Shown: positions 8,681 to 16,816, counted from the first letter of the stretch. The stretch: DNA of 64,000 bases from Campylobacter massiliensis (GCF_014253065.1 NZ_JACLZK010000002.1:682001-746000); one strand, 5' to 3'. Translations and numbers: made by a program. The notes: generated by a model from the sequence alone, not told the origin.

Positions 8681-9772
8681 TTATGCGATAATATCCGTCT
8701 TGCCAATATTGCCCACTTTGCGCAGTATTTCCATTATATCCGTCCCCTTTTCCTGTTCGGCTTTTAGGAAATTCTCGAAAAACTCGCGCTTTATATCTTT
8801 ATAAACATAGGTTTGGCTTTTACTCGTGGCCTGGATAGGTTTAAATTTATTCTCTCCGGGTGTTTCTTTAGGAGCTTGATCGCTTACTGCACTTTCTCTT
8901 AGGGCTATATTTTGCAGTATGTCTGCGATGCTCTCGCCTTTTTTAAATGCATCTTTTAAGAAATTTAAAAACTCTTTTTTAGTTGCTTCGTCTGCGTAGC
9001 TCACCTGTTTTACCATCTCTTGTCCCCAAAAGACCGCAGGTCGTTTTCCTGATATCCGGTCAAAATTTAACTTACCGTCTTTGAGTGAGATTTTAACCTT
9101 TGCATTCTCTCCTAGTATCTTTTCGGCGGCAACCTCAAGCCATTTATCTTTAAATTTTTCCAAATCCATATCGGAGTCTAGTAGCTTTGCCATATCGACC
9201 GCCATTTTAAGTCCGATACCTTTTGTGTGGCCAACGCCAAAGCTTCCTAGATCCACATTAAACGCACTCATAAACCCGTCTACGCTAAAAACATCGTTTT
9301 CCATGCTTGAATTGCTTTGCAAGACCTTCGTGCTATCTATAAATTTCTTTAGCTCTGCGACCTCGCCCTTGCTCATGTTTGGATCAAGCCCGTTTATCTT
9401 GCCCCAAACGCTGATTTTATCATCTTCCGTATAGCCGCTTAGCGAATACGCTTTACGCACAACCACGGGATCATAAGGTTTATATACCGGTTTTTTAAAG
9501 CCCATTTTTATAGCAAGAAGCCTATTTTGCTGCTTGTCGTTTAGTCTTGAAAACTCTACGTTTTGCGCCCAAACGGCAAGCTCGTTTTCGTCCAGTTCGT
9601 CAGGATCGAGAGCATAATAATCAATAGGTTCGGTCAAATTTGATCGAGACGGCGCCGAATTTGAGGTTAAATTTATAGCCTCTTTTTCCTCGTGTGCTTT
9701 TAAATTTCGCTCATGAGCGCTACTAAAATCATAATTTACGTTTGCGTTAAATCCGTTTACACCGCTTATCAT
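8681..9772 (-). CDS. Modular island protein, N-module A / C-module (363 aa)
   Basis: Function unknown. Residues 1-38 are module A (MISGVNGFNANVNYDFSS...), nearly the same as in the genes at 9783 and 25132. A centre with a YTEDDKISVWGKINGLD motif follows, and residues 310-363 are the shared C-module beginning FKPIQATSKSQTYVYKD and ending in DIIA. No signal peptide or membrane segment is seen; the composition is polar, helical and charged. It is the last gene of the 12499-8681 operon, 10 bp after its neighbour, with AAGGAT before the ATG. The upstream sigma-28 promoter suggests flagellar co-regulation. Confidence 0.8.
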   Translation of the reverse strand: MISGVNGFNANVNYDFSSAHERNLKAHEEKEAINLTSNSAPSRSNLTEPIDYYALDPDELDENELAVWAQNVEFSRLNDKQQNRLLAIKMGFKKPVYKPYDPVVVRKAYSLSGYTEDDKISVWGKINGLDPNMSKGEVAELKKFIDSTKVLQSNSSMENDVFSVDGFMSAFNVDLGSFGVGHTKGIGLKMAVDMAKLLDSDMDLEKFKDKWLEVAAEKILGENAKVKISLKDGKLNFDRISGKRPAVFWGQEMVKQVSYADEATKKEFLNFLKDAFKKGESIADILQNIALRESAVSDQAPKETPGENKFKPIQATSKSQTYVYKDIKREFFENFLKAEQEKGTDIMEILRKVGNIGKTDIIA

Positions 9773-9782
9773 ATTAATCCTT

Positions 9783-10808
9783 TTATGCTTTTACGTCAAA
9801 TTTGCCTAGTTTTGCTAGTTGACTTAAAATTTCAGTTATATCCGTCCCCTTTTCTCGTTCGGCTTTCAGGAAATTTTCAAAGAATTCTCGTCTGATGTCT
9901 TTATCTACGTATGTTTTGCTTTTACTGGTGGCTTGGATGGGTTTAAACGCCGTCGCCTCGCTTGTATTTTCCTTAAATTCAGCCCTGCCCTCAAGTAGAT
10001 TTTGTATATCCAGACCTTTTTCTATCGCATCCCGCACGAATTTTATAAACGCCTTTTTGCTCTGCTCGTCCTTATACTCGATACTCTCAAGCTCCCTAAA
10101 CTCCACGGGAGCCTTGTTTTTATTAATGACTATCGTGATATTTTCGCCATCTACGGATATTCTTTCCGCGCCGCTCTCGCCCAAACGCTTCAGCACGGTA
10201 TATTCAGCCCACCTATCCTTAAACTCGTCCACGCTCATATCGGAGTCGAGGATTTCCATCCCCTTATTCCCTGCATTATATTCTATGCCCAAAAATGGGT
10301 ATTCGCGGTTTATGTATTTTTTCGTAAATTCATCGACGTCGGTCGTATCGTATTCCGCCAAATCCCGAGTAAGCTTATCGAAACCAAATGCCCCGCTACT
10401 ATTTATAAATTTCTTCAGATTTTCCGCTTCGCTCCTACTAAAAGAGCCGTCTAACCCGCTTATCTTACCCCATACGCTTATCTTTTCGTCCAGAGTATAT
10501 CCGCTCAGAGAAAAAACGCCTCGTATATTAGCCGGTGCACCGGGCGGGAGCTTTTTTATCTCCCTGATGGCCGCTTGCATCTCTTTGATGTTAAAGCCTA
10601 TGTCGACAGCTTTTAGGCTTGATACGTTTTCGCTATTTTTTGGGTTCGCTTGATTTGTCGAATTTGGCTGTGCGACCGCCACATTCGAAGCCTGATTTGA
10701 GGTTAAATTTATAGCCTCTTTTTCCTCGCGTGCTTTTAAATTTCGCTCATGAGCGCTACTAAAATCATAATTTACGTTTGCGTTAAATCCGTTTACGCCG
10801 CTTATCAT
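9783..10808 (-). CDS. Modular island protein, N-module A / C-module (341 aa)
   Basis: Function unknown. N-module A (residues 1-38) is almost identical to that of the 8681-9772 product. The middle part differs but keeps SGYTLDEKISVWGKISGLD followed by a Ser/Glu-rich helix. The C-module (288-341) starts FKPIQATSKSKTYVDKD and ends GKFDVKA. Third gene of the operon, 9 bp after the gene at 10818. A long antisense open frame over it (9895-10653) is a shadow. No signal peptide. Confidence 0.8.
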   Translation of the reverse strand: MISGVNGFNANVNYDFSSAHERNLKAREEKEAINLTSNQASNVAVAQPNSTNQANPKNSENVSSLKAVDIGFNIKEMQAAIREIKKLPPGAPANIRGVFSLSGYTLDEKISVWGKISGLDGSFSRSEAENLKKFINSSGAFGFDKLTRDLAEYDTTDVDEFTKKYINREYPFLGIEYNAGNKGMEILDSDMSVDEFKDRWAEYTVLKRLGESGAERISVDGENITIVINKNKAPVEFRELESIEYKDEQSKKAFIKFVRDAIEKGLDIQNLLEGRAEFKENTSEATAFKPIQATSKSKTYVDKDIRREFFENFLKAEREKGTDITEILSQLAKLGKFDVKA

Positions 10809-10817
10809 ATTAATCCT

Positions 10818-11645
10818 TTATGCTTTTACGTCAAATTTGCCTAGTTTTGCTAGTTGATTTAAAATTTCAGTTATATCCGTCCCCTTTTTGCGTTCGGCTT
10901 TTAAGAAATTTTCAAAGAATTCTCGTCTGATGTCTTTATCTACGTATGTTTTGCTTTTACTTGTGGCTTGTATGGGTTTAAATTTGGCTTCGGCTCTTTG
11001 CTTAGCTAAATTTTCGTTGTATTCTCTCATCTCTTGATTGATTTTTGCTACGGCTTCTTTGTGGGCTTTCGTGGTTTTCTCGATATCTTCCGCATAGAGT
11101 TTTTTAAATTCTTCTATACTGATGTCGGTTCTTAACAGCAAATTGGCTCCGACGTCGCTCATCGTAGCTCCTTCTGGTAAAGAGTCTTTAAAAGCGATTA
11201 ATTCCTCTCGTTCCTCTTTGGTGCCCAGCCCCAAAAGCTTACCTTGGATAGTCGGCTCGCCATCCTTTGAATACCTTTTGAGAGTATTCGCATAAAGCTG
11301 TAACACCAAATCTTTTGCCCCATCCATGGTCTCGGGTGGATATTTCATCGACAGCGCTCGCCTCTCGTCCGCAGTATATTTCTTAGAGAGTATGCCGTCT
11401 ATTTTATCTATGGTTTTTGTTATCCAGCCTTTTTCGCTCTCGTCTATATCTATGATGCTTTCTACCGCATTTTTAATAGGTATATGCATAAGGGCGTCGA
11501 TTTGGCTTTTTTCTTTTGCCTTGTCTTGTTCTTTTGCAATTTCCGTTTGCTCGTTCGCCAAATTCGTCTTAGCGGTTTTATCTGCAGGAGTTAAATTTGA
11601 CTTGAAATTTGCCGTAGAAATGTTTAAATTTGAGCCATTTATCAT
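10818..11645 (-). CDS. Modular island protein, N-module B / C-module (275 aa)
   Basis: Function unknown. Residues 1-34 are N-module B (MINGSNLNISTANFKSNLTP...), shared with the genes at 11681 and 26642. A helical centre includes EPTIQGKLLGLGTKEE, then a Glu/Lys-rich linker and the C-module (222-275). Over about 250 bp its 3' half is almost identical in DNA to the preceding gene, which points to recent duplication or gene conversion. TAGGAGAT serves as ribosome binding site. Second gene of the operon. Confidence 0.8.
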   Translation of the reverse strand: MINGSNLNISTANFKSNLTPADKTAKTNLANEQTEIAKEQDKAKEKSQIDALMHIPIKNAVESIIDIDESEKGWITKTIDKIDGILSKKYTADERRALSMKYPPETMDGAKDLVLQLYANTLKRYSKDGEPTIQGKLLGLGTKEEREELIAFKDSLPEGATMSDVGANLLLRTDISIEEFKKLYAEDIEKTTKAHKEAVAKINQEMREYNENLAKQRAEAKFKPIQATSKSKTYVDKDIRREFFENFLKAERKKGTDITEILNQLAKLGKFDVKA

Positions 11646-11680
11646 TTTTGATCTCCTAAAATTCGTTTCGGCAGTATATC

Positions 11681-12499
11681 CTATACATTAATATCGACCT
11701 TATTTATTTTATTGAGCTTTTGTAAAATATCCCAAATATCCGTCCCTTTTTCGCGTTCGGCTTTTAAGAAATTTTCAAAGAATTCTCGTCTGATGTCTTT
11801 ATCTACGTATGTTTTGCTTTTACTTGTGGCTTGTATGGGTTTAAATTTGGCTTCGGCTCTTTGCTTAGCTAAATTTTCGTTGTATTCTCTCATCTCTTGA
11901 TTGATTTTTGCTACGGCTTCTTTGTGGGCTTTCGTAGTTTTCTCGATATCTTCCGCATATAGTTTTTTAAATTCCTCTATACTAATATCGGTTCTTTGTA
12001 GCAAAGCAGCTCCGACGCTGCCCATCACAGCGTCTTCGGGCAAAGAGTTTTTAAATGCTTTTAGTTCCTCTTGCTCCTCTTTTGTTCCGAGCCCCAAAAG
12101 CTTGCCCCAAATAGTCGGTTTGCCGTCTATCGAATCGGATTGTAATAACCTAGAATACCTCGCCAGCATGCCTTCTACAGCTTCTTCCATGGTTTCGGGC
12201 TCTTTGGCTCGCAGGGTTTTTATCTGCTCGGGCGTATATTTCTTAGACAATATATCATCGATTTGGTTTATGACTTTAGTTATCCAGCCTTCCTCGCTCT
12301 CGTCCACCTTGATAACTTCGTCCGCAAGTTCCTTGATAGGTCTGCTTTGATATATCTGAATTTGTCTTTTTACGTCTTCTTTGCTTTTTGAAGCCTGCGT
12401 TTGCTCGTTCGCCAAATTCGTCTTAGCGGTTTTATCTGCAGGAGTTAAATTTGACTTGAAATTTGCCGTAGAAATATTTAAATTTGAGCCGCTTATCAT
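11681..12499 (-). CDS. Modular island protein, N-module B / C-module (272 aa), operon leader
   Basis: Function unknown. I place the start at the ATG ending at 12499 (MISGSNLNIS), 6 nt after AAAGGA; a TTG two codons upstream would leave no room for a ribosome binding site. N-module B is followed by a centre with KPTIWGKLLGLGTKEEQEEL and a C-module (219-272) whose last 20 residues differ (WDILQKLNKINKVDINV). A sigma-28-type promoter lies 18 nt upstream. The first codons are inside the 489-bp direct repeat shared with the 26642 gene. Confidence 0.8.
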   Translation of the reverse strand: MISGSNLNISTANFKSNLTPADKTAKTNLANEQTQASKSKEDVKRQIQIYQSRPIKELADEVIKVDESEEGWITKVINQIDDILSKKYTPEQIKTLRAKEPETMEEAVEGMLARYSRLLQSDSIDGKPTIWGKLLGLGTKEEQEELKAFKNSLPEDAVMGSVGAALLQRTDISIEEFKKLYAEDIEKTTKAHKEAVAKINQEMREYNENLAKQRAEAKFKPIQATSKSKTYVDKDIRREFFENFLKAEREKGTDIWDILQKLNKINKVDINV

Positions 12500-12884
12500 T
12501 TTCAATCCTTTAAGACTATATCGGATAAAAACGACTTTTCTTTAGCATAAACCAAGAAGCCAATTGTAGTAATAAAATATCAGGCTAGATATTCGTTTCG
12601 CCTTTAGGGCGGACGGTTTCTTTTTGAAACGCCTCCAGCCTTAGTGCCAGTTTATCCACTATGCTATCCGGCGTTTCGTTCTTGTGTAGACCCATAAGCC
12701 CGTCCCCTAGAATTTTCTTTAAAAATTCCTTTATGATTTTGGTATTTTTTAGAAAATCGGATATGGTTATAGGCATATCGTCAAAGCTTTGGCTTCTCAT
12801 ATCTTGCGCGTATGTTTGGACTTGATCCGTTAGCCTAGTTTCACCGCTATCGCTCGCTATGGGCGGGAAGCCTTTTAGAAACTG
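12396..12884. repeat. Left copy of 489-bp direct repeat
   Basis: Nearly identical to 27357-27845 at a constant offset of 14,961 bp; by eye one mismatch (12878 G versus 27839 A) before the copies diverge at 12885. It covers the 3' third of a 355-residue gene, the sigma-28 promoter and the first codons of the N-module-B gene. The 14,961 bp between copies carry the plasmid-like genes, as expected after a single-crossover plasmid integration. Confidence 0.85.
12517..12544 (-). promoter_or_regulatory. Sigma-28 (FliA)-type promoter for the 12499-8681 operon
   Basis: Minus strand: TAAA (12544-12541), 15 nt, then T-CCGATAT (12525-12518). This fits the flagellar sigma factor consensus TAAA-N15-GCCGATAA. 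The predicted transcript starts a few bases before the AAAGGA ribosome binding site. Confidence 0.7.
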
Positions 12885-12920
12885 CTGCAAAATATAATTC
12901 AAACAATCCATAAAAGTCAT
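12585..12920 (-). pseudogene. 5'-truncated copy of the 27546-28613 gene
   Basis: Residues from FLKGFPPIASDSGETRL to the end are identical to the C-terminal 98 residues of the 355-residue protein at 27546-28613. The first 13 residues come from unrelated DNA past the repeat edge at 12884. It is a by-product of the duplication or integration event and probably not expressed as a functional protein. Confidence 0.8.
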
Positions 12921-12944
12921 AGCCTCCTATTACCTCTCTCATTT

Positions 12945-13259
12945 CTGAAGCGCTTAGAAGAAAACAATATTTATACGGGAGAATTCGTCAGGTTTGCAAT
13001 CACCGGCAAAGAGGAGGTAAGGGTTAAATTTAGAAAAAAAATTAAAAAGACTAACGAGCTCGGCAAAAGCACATATGCTCAAGAAAAAACTGTGTTTAAA
13101 AAGAAATGGGATGCATCCATTCTGGATAGAGCCGAAAAGAAACTCAAGCCCCTAGTCAAATTTAGTAGGCCGCAGTTTAAAACTATAGATAGCGGCAACA
13201 AAGAAAGGCCAAACGATTTGGCTGACGTAAATATTGCCCCCTGCGTTGCAACAAGTTAA
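12945..13259 (+). pseudogene. 5'-truncated ORF of unknown function
   Basis: Open frame without a usable ATG or ribosome binding site that continues leftwards into the duplicated DNA. It encodes a basic stretch (FVRFAITGKEEVRVKFRKK) and ends DVNIAPCVATS. It reads towards parA. It seems to be the 3' end of a plasmid gene cut by the event that placed the 489-bp repeat at its left. I do not recognise the family. Confidence 0.4.
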
Positions 13260-13331
13260 ACCAGTCGGAGAGCCTTTAAAAGAATTTAAAGATAAAAGAG
13301 AAAGACGAAATTTAAACTTTATTATTGTAAA

Positions 13332-13440
13332 ATACAGTATATTAATATAATTAAGGGTAATATAAGATACTTTAAATTAGAGTATACTAATTTATTTTAA
13401 AGTATATTAAAGTAAAATATCTTATGATTTATAAGGATAA
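13332..13440 (+). promoter_or_regulatory. parA promoter and AGTATACT operator region
   Basis: An A/T-rich stretch just upstream of parA with the palindrome AGTATACT at 13381-13388, partial repeats AAGTATATTAAAG (13400-13412) and TACAGTATATTAA (13334-13346), and a ribosome binding site (AAGGA) before the ATG. The same AGTATACT core stands upstream of the 15680 gene. It is likely the autoregulatory or centromere site of the ParA/ribbon-helix-helix pair. Confidence 0.45.
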
Positions 13441-13443
13441 AAA

Positions 13444-14001
13444 ATGAAAATAGCCGTAATCAACAAGAAGGGTGGCGTAGGGAAAACGCCGTTTGCTTTT
13501 AGTATAGCAAAGGATTTAGGGTATTTTTTGCAATCAAACGATAAATCATGCATAGAAAATATTTATCCCAAGAAGGCTAAAATTTTAGATAAAGTTCAAA
13601 GTATAGACGATTGCGTTTACGACTTCGGAGGATTCGTCGCAGGAGGCGTCCTGGACATCTTAAAAGGCTGCAAAGCTATCATAGTGCCTTGTACTCCTTC
13701 TTATAATGCCGTTTTGAGGACCGTTGAAACCGTCGAGGAGATCTCGCACGTCAACCCCGGCATTATAATAATAGCTACCAACTACAAGGACGACAAAGAA
13801 TTGGAGTTTTTAAATTCTAACTTGAAGAACAGATTTGAAAATATTCCGATGTTTTACTTTAAAAACTCTAAAATAGTAAATAATGCTATTAATACCGGGT
13901 TATCATTTACGGAGCTTTATAATGAAAACGCTTTATCGCAAAGAAGTTACCAGCTTTTCTTTGACGAATATCAATCGCTACTTACAAAATTGAAAGGATA
14001 A
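13444..14001 (+). CDS. parA: ParA-family partition ATPase
   Basis: 185 residues, short for ParA. Deviant Walker A KKGGVGKTP at residues 8-16, then a Walker B-like VYDFGGF near 60 and VPCTPS near 80. These short ParA/Soj-type ATPases segregate small plasmids together with a ribbon-helix-helix DNA-binding partner, which is the next gene (3 bp downstream). Found inside the 15-kb plasmid-like interval. The Pro after the P-loop Thr is a small deviation. Confidence 0.88.
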   Translation: MKIAVINKKGGVGKTPFAFSIAKDLGYFLQSNDKSCIENIYPKKAKILDKVQSIDDCVYDFGGFVAGGVLDILKGCKAIIVPCTPSYNAVLRTVETVEEISHVNPGIIIIATNYKDDKELEFLNSNLKNRFENIPMFYFKNSKIVNNAINTGLSFTELYNENALSQRSYQLFFDEYQSLLTKLKG

Positions 14002-14004
14002 ATC

Positions 14005-14262
14005 ATGGCAAAAAATATGGAGCTAGATATAGATTCGGTTTTAAAAGGAACTGGGGCTAACCGCACGTTTAGCTCAGAGGATAAAAAAGAAAGAATGGGC
14101 AGACCCAGGCTTGAAGAGGCGAATAAGGCGAATAAGCGTATAACCCTATACTGCACCGAAGCCGAGTATAATTTCGTAGAGGAATACTGCAAGAGAAATT
14201 TCATTAGCAAAAATTTACTCCTACGCTCGTTGATCAATAAAAAAATGGATACGGAGGAATAA
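14005..14262 (+). CDS. Ribbon-helix-helix partition partner (ParB-like)
   Basis: 85 residues. The N-terminal half is flexible and basic (KKERMGRPRLEEANK), and the C-terminal half fits a strand-helix-helix fold (NKRITLYCTEAEYNFVEEYC). Its position directly behind parA, as in ParF/ParG-type cassettes, suggests it is the centromere-binding partner and binds the AGTATACT palindromes. The assignment is by context; sequence alone gives only the fold guess. Confidence 0.65.
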   Translation: MAKNMELDIDSVLKGTGANRTFSSEDKKERMGRPRLEEANKANKRITLYCTEAEYNFVEEYCKRNFISKNLLLRSLINKKMDTEE

Positions 14263-14276
14263 AAATTTAAGATCGT

Positions 14277-14300
14277 GGGGCAAGTTGCAGCTCTTGCCCC
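14277..14300. terminator. Hairpin between convergent genes
   Basis: GGGGCAAG (14277-14284) and CTTGCCCC (14293-14300) with an 8-nt loop, in the 48 bp between the convergent genes ending at 14262 and 14311. There is no U-tract on either side, so termination would be weak. Confidence 0.45.
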
Positions 14301-14310
14301 TCCAGTTTAC

Positions 14311-14604
14311 CTATCGCTCAACATCTTCACCTTTTGCAATATCGCCTATTTTTTGTTTTTGTACGGTTTTTTCGGAATGTTCTTTCAAGAGCTCAAACGA
14401 TCTAGCGACAAAGGTGCTTTTATGATTTTTATTGACGGCTACTTTATCAAGTTCCGCGTTGATCTTCCTGTCGTCTTCTCTAAGGAGTTCTAAGATATTC
14501 ATGCGGCCATACTCTTGACTTTCGGAGATGATTCGCCTTAAGTCGTTGTTTTGCATTTTGAGCTCCAATATTCTTTTCTCGTTTTTGCCGATTGTTTCTT
14601 CCAT
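14311..14604 (-). CDS. Small coiled-coil protein of unknown function
   Basis: 97 residues, almost wholly helical and charged (IGKNEKRILELKMQNNDLRR, then KINAELDKVAVNKNHK), likely a coiled coil. It follows the 14622-15680 gene by 17 bp on the same strand and is probably co-transcribed. No family recognised. Confidence 0.55.
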   Translation of the reverse strand: MEETIGKNEKRILELKMQNNDLRRIISESQEYGRMNILELLREDDRKINAELDKVAVNKNHKSTFVARSFELLKEHSEKTVQKQKIGDIAKGEDVER

Positions 14605-14621
14605 GGAGTTTATGAAGTTGT

Positions 14622-15680
14622 TTAAACGCCTAAAAAGCCGCTAAATTTAATTTCGTCGCATATAAGAGAAGTCCTGCTTTGCTGATTGTAGGTCAAATTT
14701 GAAGGAGCTAGAGTATCTCCAGTGGATAGATTTTCTAATTCAAACACTACCGCGTTAAGTGTTCTTTCATAATATCCGCTAGCCCTAAAGCCCTTAAAAT
14801 CAACGAAATTTACCTCTTGCCCGTCTTTGGCGAAAAGCCTGTCTAATATCTTTTGTCCTGGAGACTCAGACTTCGTCCTCCAGGACAAAGCCTGAGAGGT
14901 GTCGCCAGTGCTCGTTACATAATAAAAACCTTCTCCTCCAGGAGTTGCCTGGAGTATGGATATATCCTGTCCTTGCCCATTTTCATCGTTCGCAATGTCT
15001 CTATGTATCCCTGATAAAGATTGATCTCCGCCGCTTTTAGTATCTCCAGATCCGTACTGCCCGCATCCCTCATTTGTTTGGCTATCGGAGTCGAAAAGAC
15101 TTTGAATTCTACGTTCTCTTGAATTTGCGCTGCCGTCAAGAGCTCCGTCGCGGTTACGTTCAAGCTCTCCTGGCTGTAACCCATCAGCTCCAGGTGCCTG
15201 CACCATCTGTGTATTATCATCATGCGGTAATACGGCACGTCCGTATTCATCCACTCGTTGAAGATTTGGTCGTATGTTTTCTCGTTCAGAGTCCTTTTGA
15301 GCATCGTCCAATCCACTTGAAATTCCATCGGTTCTATTCCCGTACCGTTGCTCATATCCTCCCTTATTTGAAGATATTCCTGGTATTTCTTCAAGGCCTC
15401 CTCGTCCTGCTCCTTCTGCGCGTCCAGGTATGCTTCTAGATATTTGTCCTCCTCCTCCGGCGTCATCCCCTCCCGGGACGGGCGAGGATACAGCATCAAT
15501 ACCTCTCTCATCTCCTCCTGCGTTAGCTCGTATTTGCCTATCTTGATCTTCTTTTCCATCTTCCGTCCTTTCCTTTATCGCTTCGTCTAGCCGCTGGTTT
15601 ATAGCATCCATTTGAGCTAAATTTGCTTCGCTGAATAAATTATCGCCGCCTTCGTTCCACTCTCTTTTACGTTTTGCCAT
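14622..15680 (-). CDS. Large disordered plasmid-type protein (352 aa) containing an overlapping gene
   Basis: Function unknown. Residues 1-45 are helical (DNLFSEANLAQMDAINQRLDEA), and about 55-250 are Gly/Asp/Gln/Ser-rich and disordered. About 260-352 look folded again (GQKILDRLFAKDGQEVNFVD ... TLAPSNLTYNQQ). Such linkers occur in large conjugative-element proteins, so this may be a piece of one. The disordered part is exactly where a second frame (14915-15559) is open and protein-like. The ends of this frame look genuine. An AGTATACT palindrome lies upstream. Confidence 0.6.
   Translation of the reverse strand: MAKRKREWNEGGDNLFSEANLAQMDAINQRLDEAIKERTEDGKEDQDRQIRANAGGDERGIDAVSSPVPGGDDAGGGGQISRSIPGRAEGAGRGGLEEIPGISSNKGGYEQRYGNRTDGISSGLDDAQKDSERENIRPNLQRVDEYGRAVLPHDDNTQMVQAPGADGLQPGELERNRDGALDGSANSRERRIQSLFDSDSQTNEGCGQYGSGDTKSGGDQSLSGIHRDIANDENGQGQDISILQATPGGEGFYYVTSTGDTSQALSWRTKSESPGQKILDRLFAKDGQEVNFVDFKGFRASGYYERTLNAVVFELENLSTGDTLAPSNLTYNQQSRTSLICDEIKFSGFLGV
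14915..15559 (-). CDS. Overlapping (nested) 214-aa ORF
   Basis: A complete frame from ATG (15559) to TAA lies entirely within the 352-residue ORF on the same strand in another frame. Its product has a normal globular composition: KIGKYELTQEEMREVLMLYP, then charged helices, a Trp/His/Met-rich centre (MMIIHRWCRHLELMGY) and IEPMEFQVDWTMLKRT. No stop in 214 codons, no low complexity, and balanced hydrophobicity argue for a real overprinted gene. No family recognised; no clear Shine-Dalgarno was established. Confidence 0.55.
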   Translation of the reverse strand: MEKKIKIGKYELTQEEMREVLMLYPRPSREGMTPEEEDKYLEAYLDAQKEQDEEALKKYQEYLQIREDMSNGTGIEPMEFQVDWTMLKRTLNEKTYDQIFNEWMNTDVPYYRMMIIHRWCRHLELMGYSQESLNVTATELLTAAQIQENVEFKVFSTPIAKQMRDAGSTDLEILKAAEINLYQGYIETLRTMKMGKDRIYPYSRQLLEEKVFIM

Positions 15681-15730
15681 ATTTTAGCCTTTTAATAAAA
15701 TCGCTTAGCTAAAATACTTGATGTTATTTT

Positions 15731-15738
15731 AGTATACT
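15731..15738. promoter_or_regulatory. AGTATACT operator upstream of the 15680 gene
   Basis: The same 8-bp palindrome as at 13381, within an A/T-rich promoter region (15700-15830) that also contains AAAATATACTT (15744-15754) and TAGAGTACTTTAAC (15791-15804). A shared regulator, probably the partition partner, is inferred. Confidence 0.4.
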
Positions 15739-15847
15739 GAAGTTTAAAATATACTTATTTATTATTAATAACATTAAATAAATATAAGATAGAGTACTTT
15801 AACTAAGCGTATTATCTTTCTTTGATATCTTGTTGAATTTGTTTGCC

Positions 15848-16575
15848 CTATTCTTTGGCCAGCTTGGTTTCCACGAGATAATCGGTATAGTCAAAGCCTT
15901 TTTTGATCGGCTGCGACCAGCCCATTTTTTTAAATATTCTCTCCCAGTCGATTATCTCTATATTTTTACAAATGCCCGTTAGCTGCTTTTTTACGGCTTT
16001 TGCGCCGTTTGCCCCGGCTTCGTCGTGATCGTAACATATCGTCATATTCGTATCTTTGAATAAATTCAAATATCTATCTTCTATTTTTGCGCTGGCCGAG
16101 CCCAAAGTAACCGCCCTTAAACCTTTGGCCAAGGCGTTAAGGCAATCTTTTTCGCCTTCCATTAAAAATATGGGCGCTTGCAGATCGTTTCTGTATGATA
16201 CTAGGTCGGCCATATTAAATGGGCAACGTCTCCTGTTTTTTGAAAACATAAGCTTTGGTAGCTGGATCATATTCCCGTCTTGACCCATAAAAGGGACGGG
16301 TTTTTGTTGTATTTCCAGAGGGTCAAGCAATTTCCGAATTCATCGCGTATAGGCATTATCAGTCGATCGGCTTTTTTGGAGTAGCTGTGAAATTCTACCA
16401 TCAGATCGATCACTGAGCCGCCCCACCCGCTCCCGAAATCTTTGATTTTTCCGTTGCGAGGTTTTATTGAAGCCGACGCCGTATGCTCGCTCCTTAGCTT
16501 AAATTTGCCGTTTTTGTCTATTTCGTAGCCCAAATGGTTTAAGATATAGACCGTTTGCGTTTGTTCTTGCATCAT
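15848..16575 (-). pseudogene. Plasmid primase (CHC2-like / Toprim), frameshifted
   Basis: Frame 16267-16575 gives the N-terminal half (YILNHLGYEIDKNGKFKLR, then DFGSGWGGSVIDLM, as in primase N-terminal domains without a clear zinc site). Frame 15848-16330 gives a Toprim domain with LMEGEKD and YDHDEAG acidic motifs. Adding one A to the A-run at 16301-16305 joins them as KYNK-K-PVPFMGQDG. It was a single DnaG-like plasmid primase, now split unless the base is an assembly error. Confidence 0.8.
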
Positions 16576-16680
16576 AAAAATCCTTAAGCCCCAAACCCCC
16601 TAAAATAGGGCATTCCGCACTTTAAGCTTCGCCAGGCCTTGCCGCTCATAAACCTTAAACTAAAAACATACCATTCCAAA

Positions 16681-16710
16681 AAGCCCTAAACTAGGGCTTT
16701 CTTCTCTTTT
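16681..16710 (+). terminator. Intrinsic terminator-like hairpin
   Basis: AAGCCCTA (16681-16688), 3-nt loop, TAGGGCTT (16692-16699), followed by a T-rich run (TCTTCTCTTTT). The opposite side is also A-rich. It lies in the 239-bp gap between the primase start and the HicB-like fragment. Confidence 0.55.
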
Positions 16711-16747
16711 ACTATTGAAAACAAACATTTTCATGAGTAGAAATTCA

Positions 16748-16789
16748 CCGCAATACGAAAAACATACGAATATTTTCGTATATTGCGGC
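16748..16789. repeat. Long imperfect palindrome with ATACGAA units
   Basis: CCGCAATA-CGAAAA and its complement TTTTCGTATATTGCGG enclose a further ATACGAA/TTCGTAT pair, giving nested dyads over 42 bp. It could be an operator or an old replication-iteron site. No gene spans it. Confidence 0.45.
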
Positions 16790-16796
16790 AAAAAAC

Positions 16797-16816
16797 GCCT
16801 ATTTTAGGCATTTTTT
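16797..16816. terminator. Bidirectional terminator
   Basis: GCCTA (16797-16801), TTT loop, TAGGC (16805-16809), followed by ATTTTTT on the plus strand and by GTTTTTT on the minus strand. It probably ends the minus-strand frame 16815-17039. Confidence 0.55.

Noticed and set aside
8433-8804. Plus-strand ORF beginning at the G9 tract
   Set aside because: Runs antisense into the 8681 gene and has an unnatural composition; the reverse strand contains a recognisable gene fragment instead.
9895-10653. 252-codon plus-strand ORF, with others at 9081-9434, 10002-10454, 11901-12350
   Set aside because: Antisense to the modular genes, with Ser/Leu/Phe-rich shadow composition, no ribosome binding sites and no coherent domains.
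16301-16305. Programmed -1 frameshift in the primase
   Set aside because: The heptamer context (C-AAA-AAC) does not allow good re-pairing, and no stimulating structure is evident; a one-base deletion is simpler.
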